Shown piece by piece: positions 1 to 8,171 of a stretch of DNA of 47,513 bases (position 1 is its first letter; each line of letters begins with the position of its first letter). Origin of the DNA: an uncultured Selenomonadales bacterium. GTDB taxonomy: Bacteria > Bacillota > Clostridia > Christensenellales > QALW01. The notes under the pieces are model-generated. The model was not told the origin of the DNA. It made no database searches and saw only the letters and a list, made by a program, of their open reading frames with translations. Location: assembly GCA_905200615.1 (NCBI GenBank), contig CAJKLB010000012.1, positions 1 to 47,513 on the forward strand. The letters run 5' to 3'. The translations under genes and the position numbers were made by a program.

Positions 1-29
1 TAATGATATTCTTTTTTCTTTCCCCAATC

Positions 30-47
30 TGTAACACATCATTGACA
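30..47. repeat. IS terminal repeat remnant
   Basis: The stretch TGTAACACATCATTGACA closely matches the right ends of the IS relics that finish at 633 and 20391; all three continue with similar A/C-rich bases (AACCTA...). No transposase lies to its left inside the window, so this is probably the right end of another copy whose body lies upstream of the window. The terminus consensus, read inward, is about TGTCAATGATGNGTNACA. This rests on comparison within the window only. Confidence 0.5.
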
Positions 48-90
48 AACCTACACGTGAAAATATTTTTGTGCATGTGTTTGTATGTGT

Positions 91-633
91 TACAATGATG
101 AGTGACAGAAGAAAAAAAGAGTAGCGAATAGAAGAGACATGTGCTAAGGTTAAGTTAACGAGGACAAAACCGAAAGGCAGGTGTCACCCTATTCGCTATG
201 AATAAAATAACACAAGACATGGTATTTAAGCAAGCGGTAATTGAATATTCTTTCAAATACGGGGTTACCGCAGCGGCAATTCGTTACAAAACTAGCCGAC
301 AAATTGCGATCAAATGCATTCAAACGGATAATGGATTTGAGTTTACCAACGAGATGAGAAACAGTAAGAAAAAAACGCTTACTTTGTTTGAACAAACCTT
401 AGCGGAGAAGGAAATCCGGCACAAAAAGGTTAAACCCTTTCCCCCTCGACAAAACGGCAAGGCAGAACGCATTCACCGTAAAAGCAATGGAAATTTTATA
501 CCTTCCACCGCTTTTACCGCTTTGAAGATTTTAAAGCTCAGCTTGCTGTCAGAGAACATTTCCCTGGCTCTTTTCCTGGCGCTCCTCTAAACAGGTCTTA
601 TTCGCTTTCCTGAATGTGTTACGCATCATTGAA
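91..633 (+). mobile_element. Degenerate insertion sequence, relic 1
   Basis: The left end (CAATGATGAGTGACA at 94-108) and right end (reading CAATGATGCGTAACA on the minus strand, 617-631) form an imperfect inverted repeat. Inside is a broken DDE transposase. At 543 bp it is far shorter than a complete element of this kind (about 1.2-1.4 kb), so the middle has been deleted. The left 100 bp recur, diverged, at 18904-19040 and the terminus recurs near 6826-6843. The element is almost certainly immobile. The sigma gene starts about 100 bp beyond its right end. Confidence 0.6.
198..590 (+). pseudogene. Transposase remnant (IS481/IS3-like DDE)
   Basis: The translation opens with an N-terminal helix-turn-helix like those of IS481-type transposases (AVIEYSFKYGVTAAAIRYKTSRQ). 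It then jumps directly to the block around the second catalytic aspartate (QTDNGFEFTN) and the downstream PRQNGKAERIHR motif. The linker, the DNA-binding half and the first catalytic aspartate (expected in an AIDE-type motif) are missing, so an internal deletion of about 150-180 codons has left an in-frame but catalytically dead 130-codon product. The C-terminus is also frameshifted compared with the family. The family is assigned from these motifs; IS3-type is the alternative. Confidence 0.65.
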
Positions 634-729
634 AAACCTATATCTTTTTTACATATGAAAATAAATAGGTGAGAGATTTTTCTTTCTGTGCTGTTAAAGA
701 AGTGAAAGGGATTAAAGGAGAGAAAAAAG

Positions 730-1287
730 ATGGATTACGGTGCCAGTAGCTACCGCCGTTTCCTTCAAGGCGATGATAGCGGCCTTGCCGAGATAATTTT
801 GCTGTATAAGGACGGTTTGATGTTTTATATCAACGGGTATGTAAAAAATTTAAGTATAGCGCAAGAACTTACCGAAGATGTGTTTTTTAAGCTTGCGGTA
901 AAAAAGCCGCGGTTTAAGGAAGAATATTTATTCAAAACATGGCTGTATACCATCGGACGGAATCTGGCCTTCAATAAGTTGAAAAAACTTTCCGGACATT
1001 TGGAATATCCTCTGGAGGATTTTGGGACCTTGGCCGATCAGCAAATGCTGGAAAAACAATGCTTGAAAAACGAACGCAACGTACTTTTATATAAAACAAT
1101 GAATCGGCTAAAGCCCGAATATCGGGAGGTTTTATATTTGCTGTTCTTTGAGGGTATGAAAAATGCCGAAACCGCGAAGGTTATGAAAAAGAGCAAACGG
1201 CAGATTGAAAATCTTGCCTATAGAGCAAAAAAATCTTTACGATCCCTTTTGGAAAAGGAGGAGTTTGATTATGAAGGATTGGAATGA
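730..1287 (+). CDS. RNA polymerase sigma factor, ECF type
   Basis: This 185-residue protein has the two-domain layout of extracytoplasmic-function sigma factors. Region 2 lies at about residues 10-75, with the WLYTIGRNLAFNKLK segment typical of region 2.3/2.4. Region 4 lies at about 115-175, with LKPEYREVLYLLFFEGMKNAETAKVMKKS as its helix-turn-helix. It should direct RNA polymerase to a small regulon. AAAGGAG lies nine bases before the ATG at 730. The next gene starts inside its last codons (17-bp overlap) and encodes a single-span membrane protein, the usual arrangement of a sigma factor with its partner or anti-sigma factor. No consensus sigma-A promoter was seen upstream, where IS relic 1 ends. 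The specific ECF subgroup cannot be named. Confidence 0.85.
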   Translation: MDYGASSYRRFLQGDDSGLAEIILLYKDGLMFYINGYVKNLSIAQELTEDVFFKLAVKKPRFKEEYLFKTWLYTIGRNLAFNKLKKLSGHLEYPLEDFGTLADQQMLEKQCLKNERNVLLYKTMNRLKPEYREVLYLLFFEGMKNAETAKVMKKSKRQIENLAYRAKKSLRSLLEKEEFDYEGLE

Positions 1288-1981
1288 AATGGCCCGTGAT
1301 GTTCTGCGGCGAAGAGATATGTACCGCAAAGCAAAGGCAAAAAGAATCCGTATGGCCGCTGTGGGAACAGCAATGGCGGCATTGATTTGCTGTACGGCTG
1401 TGTTTGCCTTTGTTTCGACTCACCGGCATATCACGCCGCCGGACAACAGCATTGATACGGATGGTTCTGTGCCTGTACAGGAGCAAAAAGAAGCTTTCGT
1501 TAAATTTTTTGTAAATACCGTTGACGAAAAAAGCATGGGAGCCTTGAAAGCGGACACGGATATTCAGGTTTTGCCTGTAACGGATACTCAGAATATCCAT
1601 GAATTTGAGCTTTTAAAAAAAGCGGTGACCGAAGAGTTGACAGAAATCGATTTGTATGCCGTTTATGTGCGCTCCGATCGGGATACGGCGGTATATGACC
1701 GTCTATATGAATACAAGTGTTGTTTTTTAAGCCCGAGCGCGGAAAAAGAATTATGCATTGCTTTTTCCTCTCAGGGAAAACCGATCCGAGATTGTTTATT
1801 TGATGATAAAGGAGCAAAAGTATCTTGTATTAACGGCGTGGAAATGACGGTTTATCAATATCAGGATATTTTGTATACGGATTTTTCTGTGGGTCAAACT
1901 TTTTTTGATTTTGAGGCGCGGGGACTTTCCCAAGAAGACTTTATCCGCTCTATAGCCGAGACGATCCGGCAATTTCAGTAG
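1271..1981 (+). CDS. Single-span membrane protein, probable anti-sigma partner
   Basis: The 236-residue protein starts at the ATG at 1271, preceded by AAAGGAGGAG at 1255-1264 inside the sigma gene, so translation is coupled. An open frame reaches back to 1205, but that start lies deep in the sigma gene without a ribosome site. The N-terminus is charged (RRRDMYRKAKAKR), followed by one hydrophobic segment at about residues 28-48, then an extracellular domain of about 185 residues. That topology, a short cytoplasmic arm, one helix and an outer domain, is what anti-sigma factors of ECF systems use. No zinc-binding HxxxCxxC motif is visible in the cytoplasmic arm, so a classical ZAS anti-sigma domain is not supported. 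The role is inferred from position. Confidence 0.6.
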   Translation: MKDWNEMARDVLRRRDMYRKAKAKRIRMAAVGTAMAALICCTAVFAFVSTHRHITPPDNSIDTDGSVPVQEQKEAFVKFFVNTVDEKSMGALKADTDIQVLPVTDTQNIHEFELLKKAVTEELTEIDLYAVYVRSDRDTAVYDRLYEYKCCFLSPSAEKELCIAFSSQGKPIRDCLFDDKGAKVSCINGVEMTVYQYQDILYTDFSVGQTFFDFEARGLSQEDFIRSIAETIRQFQ

Positions 1982-2186
1982 CGCTTATAGTCTGTGGAAA
2001 GATTTCAGCTGCGGAAAGCGGGCTTTGCGGACAAAGAGAGAAATAGATTTATAAATCAGAAAAGGCAGCATAGCCGGAGAATCATAACTATTGGATGGAA
2101 AATTGTCAGAATACAAAAGATTGCGTTCAGAGAATGCGCGAACCGCGCAGATCATAAAGCAGTTTTTTCTTAAACTTTATCGTCAG

Positions 2187-2216
2187 CAAAAACAGCATGA
2201 AAGCATGCTGTTTTTG
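2187..2216. terminator. Rho-independent terminator of the sigma operon
   Basis: A perfect 13-bp stem (CAAAAACAGCATG at 2187-2199 with CATGCTGTTTTTG at 2204-2216) closes an AAAG loop. Because the arms carry A5 and T5 tracts, it could terminate transcription from either side. It lies about 205 bases after the membrane-protein gene. A diverged second copy with its 3' flank is at 2443-2486. Confidence 0.7.
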
Positions 2217-2345
2217 TTGTGGATAAACCTGAATTTTGATTTTTTGCGGTGTTCAGTCTCATTTTGTTTTTCCGGTGACAGGTGCATCGGAAAACCTCCT
2301 TATAAGACAAAAACCGGTTGGTAATCGGTCTTTTAAGGGCGCATG

Positions 2346-2483
2346 GGTGATATCGGCGAGGATTGAGTGCAGTGCCAAAATCAACGGTTTTCAAGCAATC
2401 GGGATTCCTCACCAAGCGCGTGCTGACTTTATCCACTTTCTCAACAGCATGGAAGCATGCTGCTTTTGCTGCCTGTTGAGAAA
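2346..2483. other. Structured gene-free stretch with nested hairpins
   Basis: The interval 1982-2742 has no convincing gene; the short open frames have no ribosome sites and unlike composition. It holds an imperfect long hairpin (GGTGA at 2346-2350 with TCACC at 2409-2413; GATTG at 2361-2365 with CAATC at 2396-2400). It also holds a second structure in which an 11-bp outer stem (2437-2447 with 2473-2483) overlaps and therefore competes with an inner 7-bp stem (2445-2451 with 2456-2462). A structured RNA or stacked terminators are both possible. Nothing matches a riboswitch class I know. Confidence 0.3.
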
Positions 2484-2578
2484 CCTGCCCGTGCGCTGGG
2501 ACAAAAAGCGAAATTTTTATGCATCACATGGATGGTGAAGTTTCCTTCCGACAAATAATCCACCGGGGTTTTCCCCCT

Positions 2579-2715
2579 GCTGCGCCTTTTGGGGTAAGAT
2601 TTCACCCTCTTCTAGCGAGCGAACCGGGATTCTGTCTGGTACCCCGCCGCCTTTTAGAAAAGGTAAACGAAAACTTTATGATACCGTTTTTTCGGCCGTA
2701 TGACTTTTTTGACTT
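2579..2715 (+). repeat. Dispersed intergenic repeat, copy A
   Basis: This stretch aligns in the same orientation with 38735-38870. Shared blocks appear in the same order: CTTTTGGGGTAA / TCTTTTGGGTAA, CCCTCTTC / TCCTCTTC, AACCGGG in both, AAAAGGTAAACGAAAAC / AAAAGGTGAATGAAAAC, and GGCCGT followed by a T-run. By eye roughly two thirds of positions agree. Both copies lie just beyond the 3' end of a minus-strand gene (pyk here, the MscS gene there). Confidence 0.5.
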
Positions 2716-2742
2716 TCTGAAATCTGCATGCTGCTTTTTATC

Positions 2743-4155
2743 TTATATTTTTTCTACTTTAATCAAATTGGTATTGCCTGAAATACCGTTGGTCATTCCG
2801 CCGGTAATAACAATATAATCATTTTTCTTCAGGCCGAAGTTCTCTTTTGCCAGGCGTTTAGCGGTATAAAAAAGCACATCCGTAGAATCGTATTCTTCAC
2901 AAATTACAGGCAACACCCCCCAGGAAAGAGCCAGCTTGCGCCAGGTTTTTTCATCAATGGTAAGTCCTAAAATATCCACCGGGGAGCGAAAGCGAGAGAC
3001 CATACGCACGGTGGATCCGGAAAGGGAGCAGACAGCGATAACTTTTGCACCGATATCAATAGCCATACCGCAGGTAGCATGAGAAATAGCATCCACCGTA
3101 TTTCGGATTTGAAATTCTGTAGAAATAAATCGTTTTTTATAATGAATATTTTTTTCCGTTTGCTCGGCAATGCGCGCCATTGTCTGCACCGTTAGGACCG
3201 GATATTTGCCCGCGGCGGTTTCCCCGGAGAGCATAATGGCACTGGTGCCGTCATATACGGCATTGGCAACGTCGGAAATTTCAGCCCGAGTGGGACGAGC
3301 GTTGTAAATCATAGACTCCAGCATTTCCGTAGCGGTAATTACACGCTTGCCTAAAAGACGGCATTTGGTAATCAAATGCTTTTGAATGGCGGGCAATTCC
3401 TCAAAGGGAATTTCCACCCCCATATCCCCTCGGCCGATCATAATGCCGTCACATTCTTGGCAAATTTCTTCAATATTATTTACGCCCGAGCGGTTTTCTA
3501 TCTTTGCGATCAGTTCAATTCCCTTGGCATTTTGACTGTTTAAAAATTCTTTGATATCTAAAAGATCCTGCTTTACGGAAACGAAAGAACAGGCGATAAA
3601 GTCTACATCATTTTCAATTCCGAAAAGAATATCCTCTTTATCCTGCGGGCTGAGATATACCTGCCGAAGAACTTTGTTAGGAAAGCTCATGCTTTTTTGA
3701 TTTGAAAGTTCTCCGCCCACCTTAACTGTGCATATCGCGTCGGTAGATGTCAGTTCCTTTACGGTAAAAGACATCAGACCGTTATTTAATAAAATAGTAT
3801 CTCCTATGTTCAGGTCATCGATGAGTCCTTTATAATTTACCGAAACGCGGGAAGCATCTCCTTGCACCTCTTGGGTAGTAAAGGAAAAGGTATCTCCGGT
3901 TTTTAACGTTACCTTTCCTCCGGCAAAAGTTTTGATTCTGTATTCCGGTCCTTTGGTATCCAGCATGATGGCAATAGGCAACTTCAGCTTTTCCCGCACT
4001 TTTTTAATTAAATCGATTTTTTGCTTGTGCTCCTCATGTGTGCCGTGGGAAAAATTGAGTCTGGCTACGTTCATGCCGGCCAAACACATTTGCGTTAAGG
4101 TTTCTTCGTCACCGCAGGCCGGACCGATCGTACATACAATTTTGGTTTTTCTCAT
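2743..4155 (-). CDS. pyk: Pyruvate kinase
   Basis: This 470-residue protein catalyses phosphoenolpyruvate + ADP to pyruvate + ATP, the last step of glycolysis. The N-terminus KTKIVCTIGPACGDEETL and NVARLNFSHGTHEEH are diagnostic. DTKGPEYRI precedes the B domain, KIEN (Lys218, Glu220) and GRGDMGVEIP (Asp244) form the active site, and PTRAEISDVANAVYDGTSA follows. The length fits a form without the extra C-terminal PEP-utiliser domain seen in bacilli. Several signature positions deviate from the commonest sequence (EYRI for EIRT, GRGDMG for ARGDLG, FPNKVLRQVYLSP in place of a GVNLPG-type loop), so it is a divergent but complete enzyme. AAAAGGAGGAG lies 6 bases before the ATG, and a consensus-like promoter lies at 4214-4242. 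Monocistronic by context. Confidence 0.95.
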   Translation of the reverse strand: MRKTKIVCTIGPACGDEETLTQMCLAGMNVARLNFSHGTHEEHKQKIDLIKKVREKLKLPIAIMLDTKGPEYRIKTFAGGKVTLKTGDTFSFTTQEVQGDASRVSVNYKGLIDDLNIGDTILLNNGLMSFTVKELTSTDAICTVKVGGELSNQKSMSFPNKVLRQVYLSPQDKEDILFGIENDVDFIACSFVSVKQDLLDIKEFLNSQNAKGIELIAKIENRSGVNNIEEICQECDGIMIGRGDMGVEIPFEELPAIQKHLITKCRLLGKRVITATEMLESMIYNARPTRAEISDVANAVYDGTSAIMLSGETAAGKYPVLTVQTMARIAEQTEKNIHYKKRFISTEFQIRNTVDAISHATCGMAIDIGAKVIAVCSLSGSTVRMVSRFRSPVDILGLTIDEKTWRKLALSWGVLPVICEEYDSTDVLFYTAKRLAKENFGLKKNDYIVITGGMTNGISGNTNLIKVEKI

Positions 4156-4213
4156 ATATACTCCTCCTTTTCTTATCGGAAAATTATTGAAAATCAGAAT
4201 AATATTTTATTTT

Positions 4214-4242
4214 ATTATAAAACCGAATATTATTTTTCACAA
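4214..4242 (-). promoter_or_regulatory. Sigma-A-type promoter of pyk
   Basis: On the minus strand TTGTGA (4242-4237) and TATAAT (4219-4214) are separated by exactly 17 bases. The -10 box lies 58 bases before the pyk start codon, leaving a 5' leader of about 50 bases. Confidence 0.7.
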
Positions 4243-4344
4243 GTAAAATATATGTAAAACGATACCTCGGGAAAAGTAACGGATGCGAAAACAGAAAACC
4301 TTTTAAGAATCCCGCAGACACACGATCCGGAAACAATAATAGTA

Positions 4345-4373
4345 TTTACATTTTACCGTCCGCATAGTATAAT
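4345..4373 (+). promoter_or_regulatory. Near-consensus promoter for the beta-propeller gene
   Basis: TTTACA (4345-4350), a 17-base spacer and a perfect TATAAT (4368-4373). The predicted transcription start, around 4380, falls only a few bases before the ATG at 4385. Either that ATG is nearly leaderless or the true start is further downstream. Confidence 0.75.
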
Positions 4374-4384
4374 AAATCAAAAAT

Positions 4385-5827
4385 ATGGAAGGAACCAGTA
4401 TCATTGCGCATATGGAAAACATGAAATTTCATCGTTTGTTTTCTCAAACAATGTATAAAAATCGAAAGTTGTTATTAGGAGAAATGACGTTTACAAAAGA
4501 TTTTATCCGGGACGACCGGGGAGATTTATATCCTGTGATTCATAAAAGCATGGATTGTGCCGAAGAAATTGAAAATAATCAGTACCGAATAAACGCGGGT
4601 ACCGTTAAACGAATGTTTGGCGGTTTTTTCCCTTATGCTACATATGAAATTGATTTTCTGTTATCCGAGGGATTTTGCGGATTTTCCTTTTTTATTCCCA
4701 ATGGCAAAGCGGATATTACCTATGACGGAGAAAAAGTTGTTTTTCAGACGGCGGAGAAAAAAGAATATGTGGAATGCAGCAGTGTGTGTAAGCGCGTAAC
4801 GATGATGGTTTCCTGTCGTCCGGGAGCGTTTGACATCTATTTTTTACGCAGCGGACAAGCCCGCTATTTTTATACATTTCAAGCCAAAGAATTTCAACAT
4901 TCGCATTTGCAGAAGAATTTTCAGCAGGGATATGTATGTCTTTCCGTATGCGGAAAGGCAACGGTGCATGCTGCTTCCTTTTATATCGACTGCGGTATTT
5001 CTCAGGCGGATATCCGGCCCATTCGTTATGAAAACGGTGAGATTCTCTTTGAGAACGGCAAGGTGTATTTAACCGCATCCATTCGTATGCAGGAAGAAAT
5101 GTTTCAGGGGATTTTTGCCTGGATGCCGTCAACCGCGGAAATAGAATTGTGTGGTGCCTTGTTTTATGACAGCGGCGACGGTTATTGGTGTGGGGATGTG
5201 GCGGCTTCCGTTCTGTATCATCGTGAAAAAAAACAATGGTATCTTTGGGTATGTTCTTTTGCGCACGGCCATGTTTTAGGTCATTCCGTGCTCAGTGGGG
5301 ACCCGCGTTTCGGCGTTAGTGTAGCGGATATCATACTTATGGAAAAAGCAAATGTTCCCAATGATATTACCCGATTCTCAGGCTTTGAAGGGGATGAGGA
5401 TCCGGATTTTTATTATAACGAAAAAGAAAAAAAGTGGTATATGGCAATATGCCGGATAGATCCGTCTGTTCAAAATTACCGATATGTGTTTTTTAAGTCC
5501 GACAAGCCTTTTACCGATTATGAATATATCGGCAAAGGTTATGACGGCGCGGAAACAGGCGGTTCCTTTGTAACGATTGGGGAAGAGAAAGTCTTTGTCT
5601 GCGGCAACGATTTTCATCAAAAATCAAATTACCGAATTTATACAGAAAACGGTATGCGGGAAGCTGATTTTGATTTTCCTGACGGCGGCTACCGCGGATG
5701 GGGAACGATTATTCCGGTTGAAATGGGAAGCCGAAGGCGTTATTTCTGGATTACCTTTGATCGGCATAACGGAAGCTCCTATCTTTGGAGCTACGGAAAT
5801 ATTTATTGCTTTGAAGGCATTTTGTGA
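4385..5827 (+). CDS. Beta-propeller glycosidase-like protein (GH43/GH130-like)
   Basis: This 480-residue protein lacks a signal peptide, so it is probably cytoplasmic. The C-terminal half (about 260-480) repeats a pattern of aromatic strands ending in acidic turns, such as GDEDPDFYYNEKEKKWYMAICR and AETGGSFVTIGEEKVFVCG. This resembles five-bladed propeller glycosidases (GH43, GH32, GH130), where Asp and Glu residues in such turns are catalytic; Asp of EDPDF and Glu of AETGG are candidates. The N-terminal 200 residues look like a beta-sandwich. The start is uncertain: ATG 4385 has no ribosome site and sits close to the predicted transcript start, while ATG 4412 or 4421 would give 471 or 468 residues. 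Substrate unknown; assignment by fold-like pattern only. Confidence 0.55.
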   Translation: MEGTSIIAHMENMKFHRLFSQTMYKNRKLLLGEMTFTKDFIRDDRGDLYPVIHKSMDCAEEIENNQYRINAGTVKRMFGGFFPYATYEIDFLLSEGFCGFSFFIPNGKADITYDGEKVVFQTAEKKEYVECSSVCKRVTMMVSCRPGAFDIYFLRSGQARYFYTFQAKEFQHSHLQKNFQQGYVCLSVCGKATVHAASFYIDCGISQADIRPIRYENGEILFENGKVYLTASIRMQEEMFQGIFAWMPSTAEIELCGALFYDSGDGYWCGDVAASVLYHREKKQWYLWVCSFAHGHVLGHSVLSGDPRFGVSVADIILMEKANVPNDITRFSGFEGDEDPDFYYNEKEKKWYMAICRIDPSVQNYRYVFFKSDKPFTDYEYIGKGYDGAETGGSFVTIGEEKVFVCGNDFHQKSNYRIYTENGMREADFDFPDGGYRGWGTIIPVEMGSRRRYFWITFDRHNGSSYLWSYGNIYCFEGIL

Positions 5828-6289
5828 ATAGATAAGCTTTCTTTTTGTGATTTTTCACCGTTTTAAAGGAGCGCCTTGTAAAAAAATAAACGCTAACGGA
5901 AAAGCAAAAAGCTGCTGCCGAACATTTAGATTTATCAAGGTTACACCTTAGGAAAAGAAAAAATACGGATTTCCTATTGAGCGTTCTCGAGGAAAGCGGA
6001 TGGATTGGTTTTGTCTCTCCGCGAATTGCACGGTAAAATCGGCGAAAGAATAAAACGCACACAAACGTAAAATCCCTCGCTTTCTTTTTGGCGGCCGCGC
6101 TCTGCTTTACCGTTGAGCAGGGAGAAATTCGACAGATCTTCTTATGCGGGATTCCCGGCTCCGCCAACATCTTCCGTCATCATAGCGTTCTTCCCGCCGC
6201 TCACCATTTCACTGGTAAGTCCGTCCGAATGCATAACCTATAAAAATTTTTCTGTTACATGCTTAATGAAAAACAGGAATTTTGCTCCT
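5828..6289. other. Gene-free, probably decayed DNA
   Basis: No intact gene can be supported. One plus-strand frame from about 5898 to 6033 reads LTEKQKAAAEHLDLSRLHL and onward for some 45 codons before a stop, with no start or ribosome site; it may be a fragment of a lost gene. The reversed IS relic begins at about 6290. No right terminus of that IS was found here. Confidence 0.35.
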
Positions 6290-6843
6290 CTAAAGTCTCC
6301 GAACAGTCAAAACAGCTGTATTCATCAAAAAAAGGATGTATTCCGGTGTGACCGCCGTTCTCCTTGGTTTCTGCCGCCGCCTCACCCACAGACCGACAGC
6401 ACAAACTCGTCCTTGCTGGCCGGGATATGGTATCGTTTCATAGGGCTTGGGAGCAGATACCACTTGACCGATCCGGCGCAGCAGCTTATAGAGATCGGAA
6501 AACAGAAATATTGCCACTGCTGACGCTTTACACCAAACCTGCGTTATGGCGTATATTTTTTTTGCATATCGGTTGAGATGCCTATGAGTCCGACCGTTTG
6601 CTGAAAAGCGCGCGTTCCGTCATGCTTTTCCGCCGCCGACAGAGTCCGAGTAATTTTCGGCGGTAATGTGAAAGGGACTTTCAATAGCTGCTTGCGGAAA
6701 CATCCTGTCTTCTATTATCAAATTCATATTTTCAAAAATCTTACCCTCAAGCCAATTGATTACTCTTTGTGTTTTACAACAACTCAACCTTAACACGGCA
6801 ATTCCCTTTTTACAAATTATCCCTTGGAACACAACATTGTAAC
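6290..6843 (-). pseudogene. Degenerate insertion sequence, relic 2 (reversed)
   Basis: Reading the minus strand from 6843, the terminus GTTACAATGTTGTGTTCC is followed by TTAAGGTTGAGTT, matching the left end of relic 1 (GTTACAATGATGAGTGAC, CTAAGGTTAAGTT). Further in, one frame gives LYKLLRRIG, SAPKPYETIPYPGQ, which is the region before the first catalytic Asp in this transposase (compare KPYKQMTYPG in relic 4). An adjacent frame carries RRFGVKRQQW, similar to the FWVKLRQRG segment. Several frameshifts separate these blocks. The catalytic core and right end are not recognisable. Confidence 0.5.
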
Positions 6844-6880
6844 ACTTACATTTATTTTCATACGCAAAAAGGATTCTTTG

Positions 6881-6909
6881 TTGTGTGTTGCCGCTTTTTG
6901 TGATACAAT
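6881..6909 (+). promoter_or_regulatory. Promoter of the aminotransferase gene
   Basis: TTGTGT (6881-6886), 17 bases, then TACAAT (6904-6909) preceded by TGA, an extended -10 element. The -10 lies 35 bases before the ATG at 6945. The block TGTGATACAATA recurs at the rhamnosidase promoter (20450-20460). Confidence 0.6.
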
Positions 6910-6944
6910 AAAAATAATATATTGCATATCAAACGGAGGCTTTT

Positions 6945-8144
6945 ATGGAATATTCCTTTTCAGAAAATGCTCGGGCCTTAAAGCCCTCGGCAATACGAGA
7001 GATATTAAAAATGAGTTCAACCCCCGGTATTATTCCGTTTTCAGCGGGAAATCCTTCACCGGAGGCCTTCCCCGCCCAACAAGTGGCGCAAATCACCGAT
7101 CGGTTATTGAAAGAAGATCCGATTGCGGCTTTGCAGTATTCGATCACCGAAGGGTATGCTCCTTTAAGAGAAGCACTGCTCGCCTATATGAAAAACAACC
7201 ATCATGTTTCCCGCGCGTTTGACGATATTCTGATTACCGCCGGCGCGCAGCAGGTTATGAGTCTGGCGGCCACCGCGCTCTGCGGTCAGGGAGATACCAT
7301 TTTATGCGAAGATCCCAGTTTTGTGGGTTCGCTGAACGCGCTAAAACTCTGCGGCGCGAACGTAATCGGTATTCCCATGCAGGAGGACGGCCTTGATCTT
7401 TCCGCCTTAGAAGAAGCGGTGAAAACAAATTCCAACGTAAAACTGCTGTACATAATACCCAATTTTCAAAATCCTACCGGCATTACCACCAGCTTGGAAA
7501 AACGCCGCGGCATCTATGCCCTTGCTAAAAAATACGGTTTCCTTATCTTAGAGGACAACCCCTACGGCGATCTCTACTTTACCGAAAACGTATTGCCCTC
7601 CATCAAAAGTCTGGATGAAGATGGTATCGTGCTCTACGCCGGCTCTTTTTCCAAGGTTCTTTCCCCCGGCCTTCGTGTAGGCTTCTGCATCGCTCCCCAA
7701 CCGCTGATTGCAAAATTCACGGCTATTAAGCAGACGCAAGATGTACATTCCAACATCCTGGCGCAAATGATCGCGTATCATTTTATCACAGATTATGATT
7801 TTAATGCCCATTTAAAACACTTACGCGCGCTTTATACAAAAAAAGCCGCTCTGTGCTTACAGAAGGCAGAGGAATGCTTGATGCCGGAAATTACCTACAA
7901 CCGTGTTACCGGCGGACTGTTCATGTGGTGTACACTGCCGGAACAAATCGATATGCATGCGTTCTGCACTCGGGCAATTACTGAATACAACGTAGCTGTA
8001 GTGCCGGGTAATGCCTTTGCGGTAAATCCCCAAAATCCGTCAAAGAACTTCCGTGTAAATTATTCTACGCCTACAGATGAACAGATTATCCGCGGAATGG
8101 ATGCTTTAAAAAAGCTTAAGGACGCCATGCTGTCGGATACATAA
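6945..8144 (+). CDS. PLP-dependent aminotransferase, class I/II (2-aminoadipate type)
   Basis: This 399-residue cytoplasmic fold-type I aminotransferase resembles the LysN/2-aminoadipate group, the enzyme part of MocR regulators without the GntR domain. The family features are PFSAGNPSPEAFP near the N-terminus, LQYSITEGYAPLREAL, NPTGITTSLEKR (about 176), EDNPYGDLYF (about 203-212), the PLP lysine in SFSKVLSPGLRVGF (Lys237) and a C-terminal NFRVNYS arginine (about 374) that binds the substrate carboxylate. The ATG follows ACGGAGG at a normal distance. The response regulator starts 27 bases downstream, probably in the same transcript. Substrate may be an aromatic, branched or dicarboxylic amino acid; the sequence does not decide. 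Confidence 0.9.
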   Translation: MEYSFSENARALKPSAIREILKMSSTPGIIPFSAGNPSPEAFPAQQVAQITDRLLKEDPIAALQYSITEGYAPLREALLAYMKNNHHVSRAFDDILITAGAQQVMSLAATALCGQGDTILCEDPSFVGSLNALKLCGANVIGIPMQEDGLDLSALEEAVKTNSNVKLLYIIPNFQNPTGITTSLEKRRGIYALAKKYGFLILEDNPYGDLYFTENVLPSIKSLDEDGIVLYAGSFSKVLSPGLRVGFCIAPQPLIAKFTAIKQTQDVHSNILAQMIAYHFITDYDFNAHLKHLRALYTKKAALCLQKAEECLMPEITYNRVTGGLFMWCTLPEQIDMHAFCTRAITEYNVAVVPGNAFAVNPQNPSKNFRVNYSTPTDEQIIRGMDALKKLKDAMLSDT

Positions 8145-8171
8145 TCTTCTTTAGATACGAAAGGAGAACGT

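Noticed and set aside
2236..2818. Short plus-strand frames between the ECF operon and pyk
   Set aside because: They run through hairpins, the intergenic repeat and into the 3' end of pyk, with no ribosome sites.
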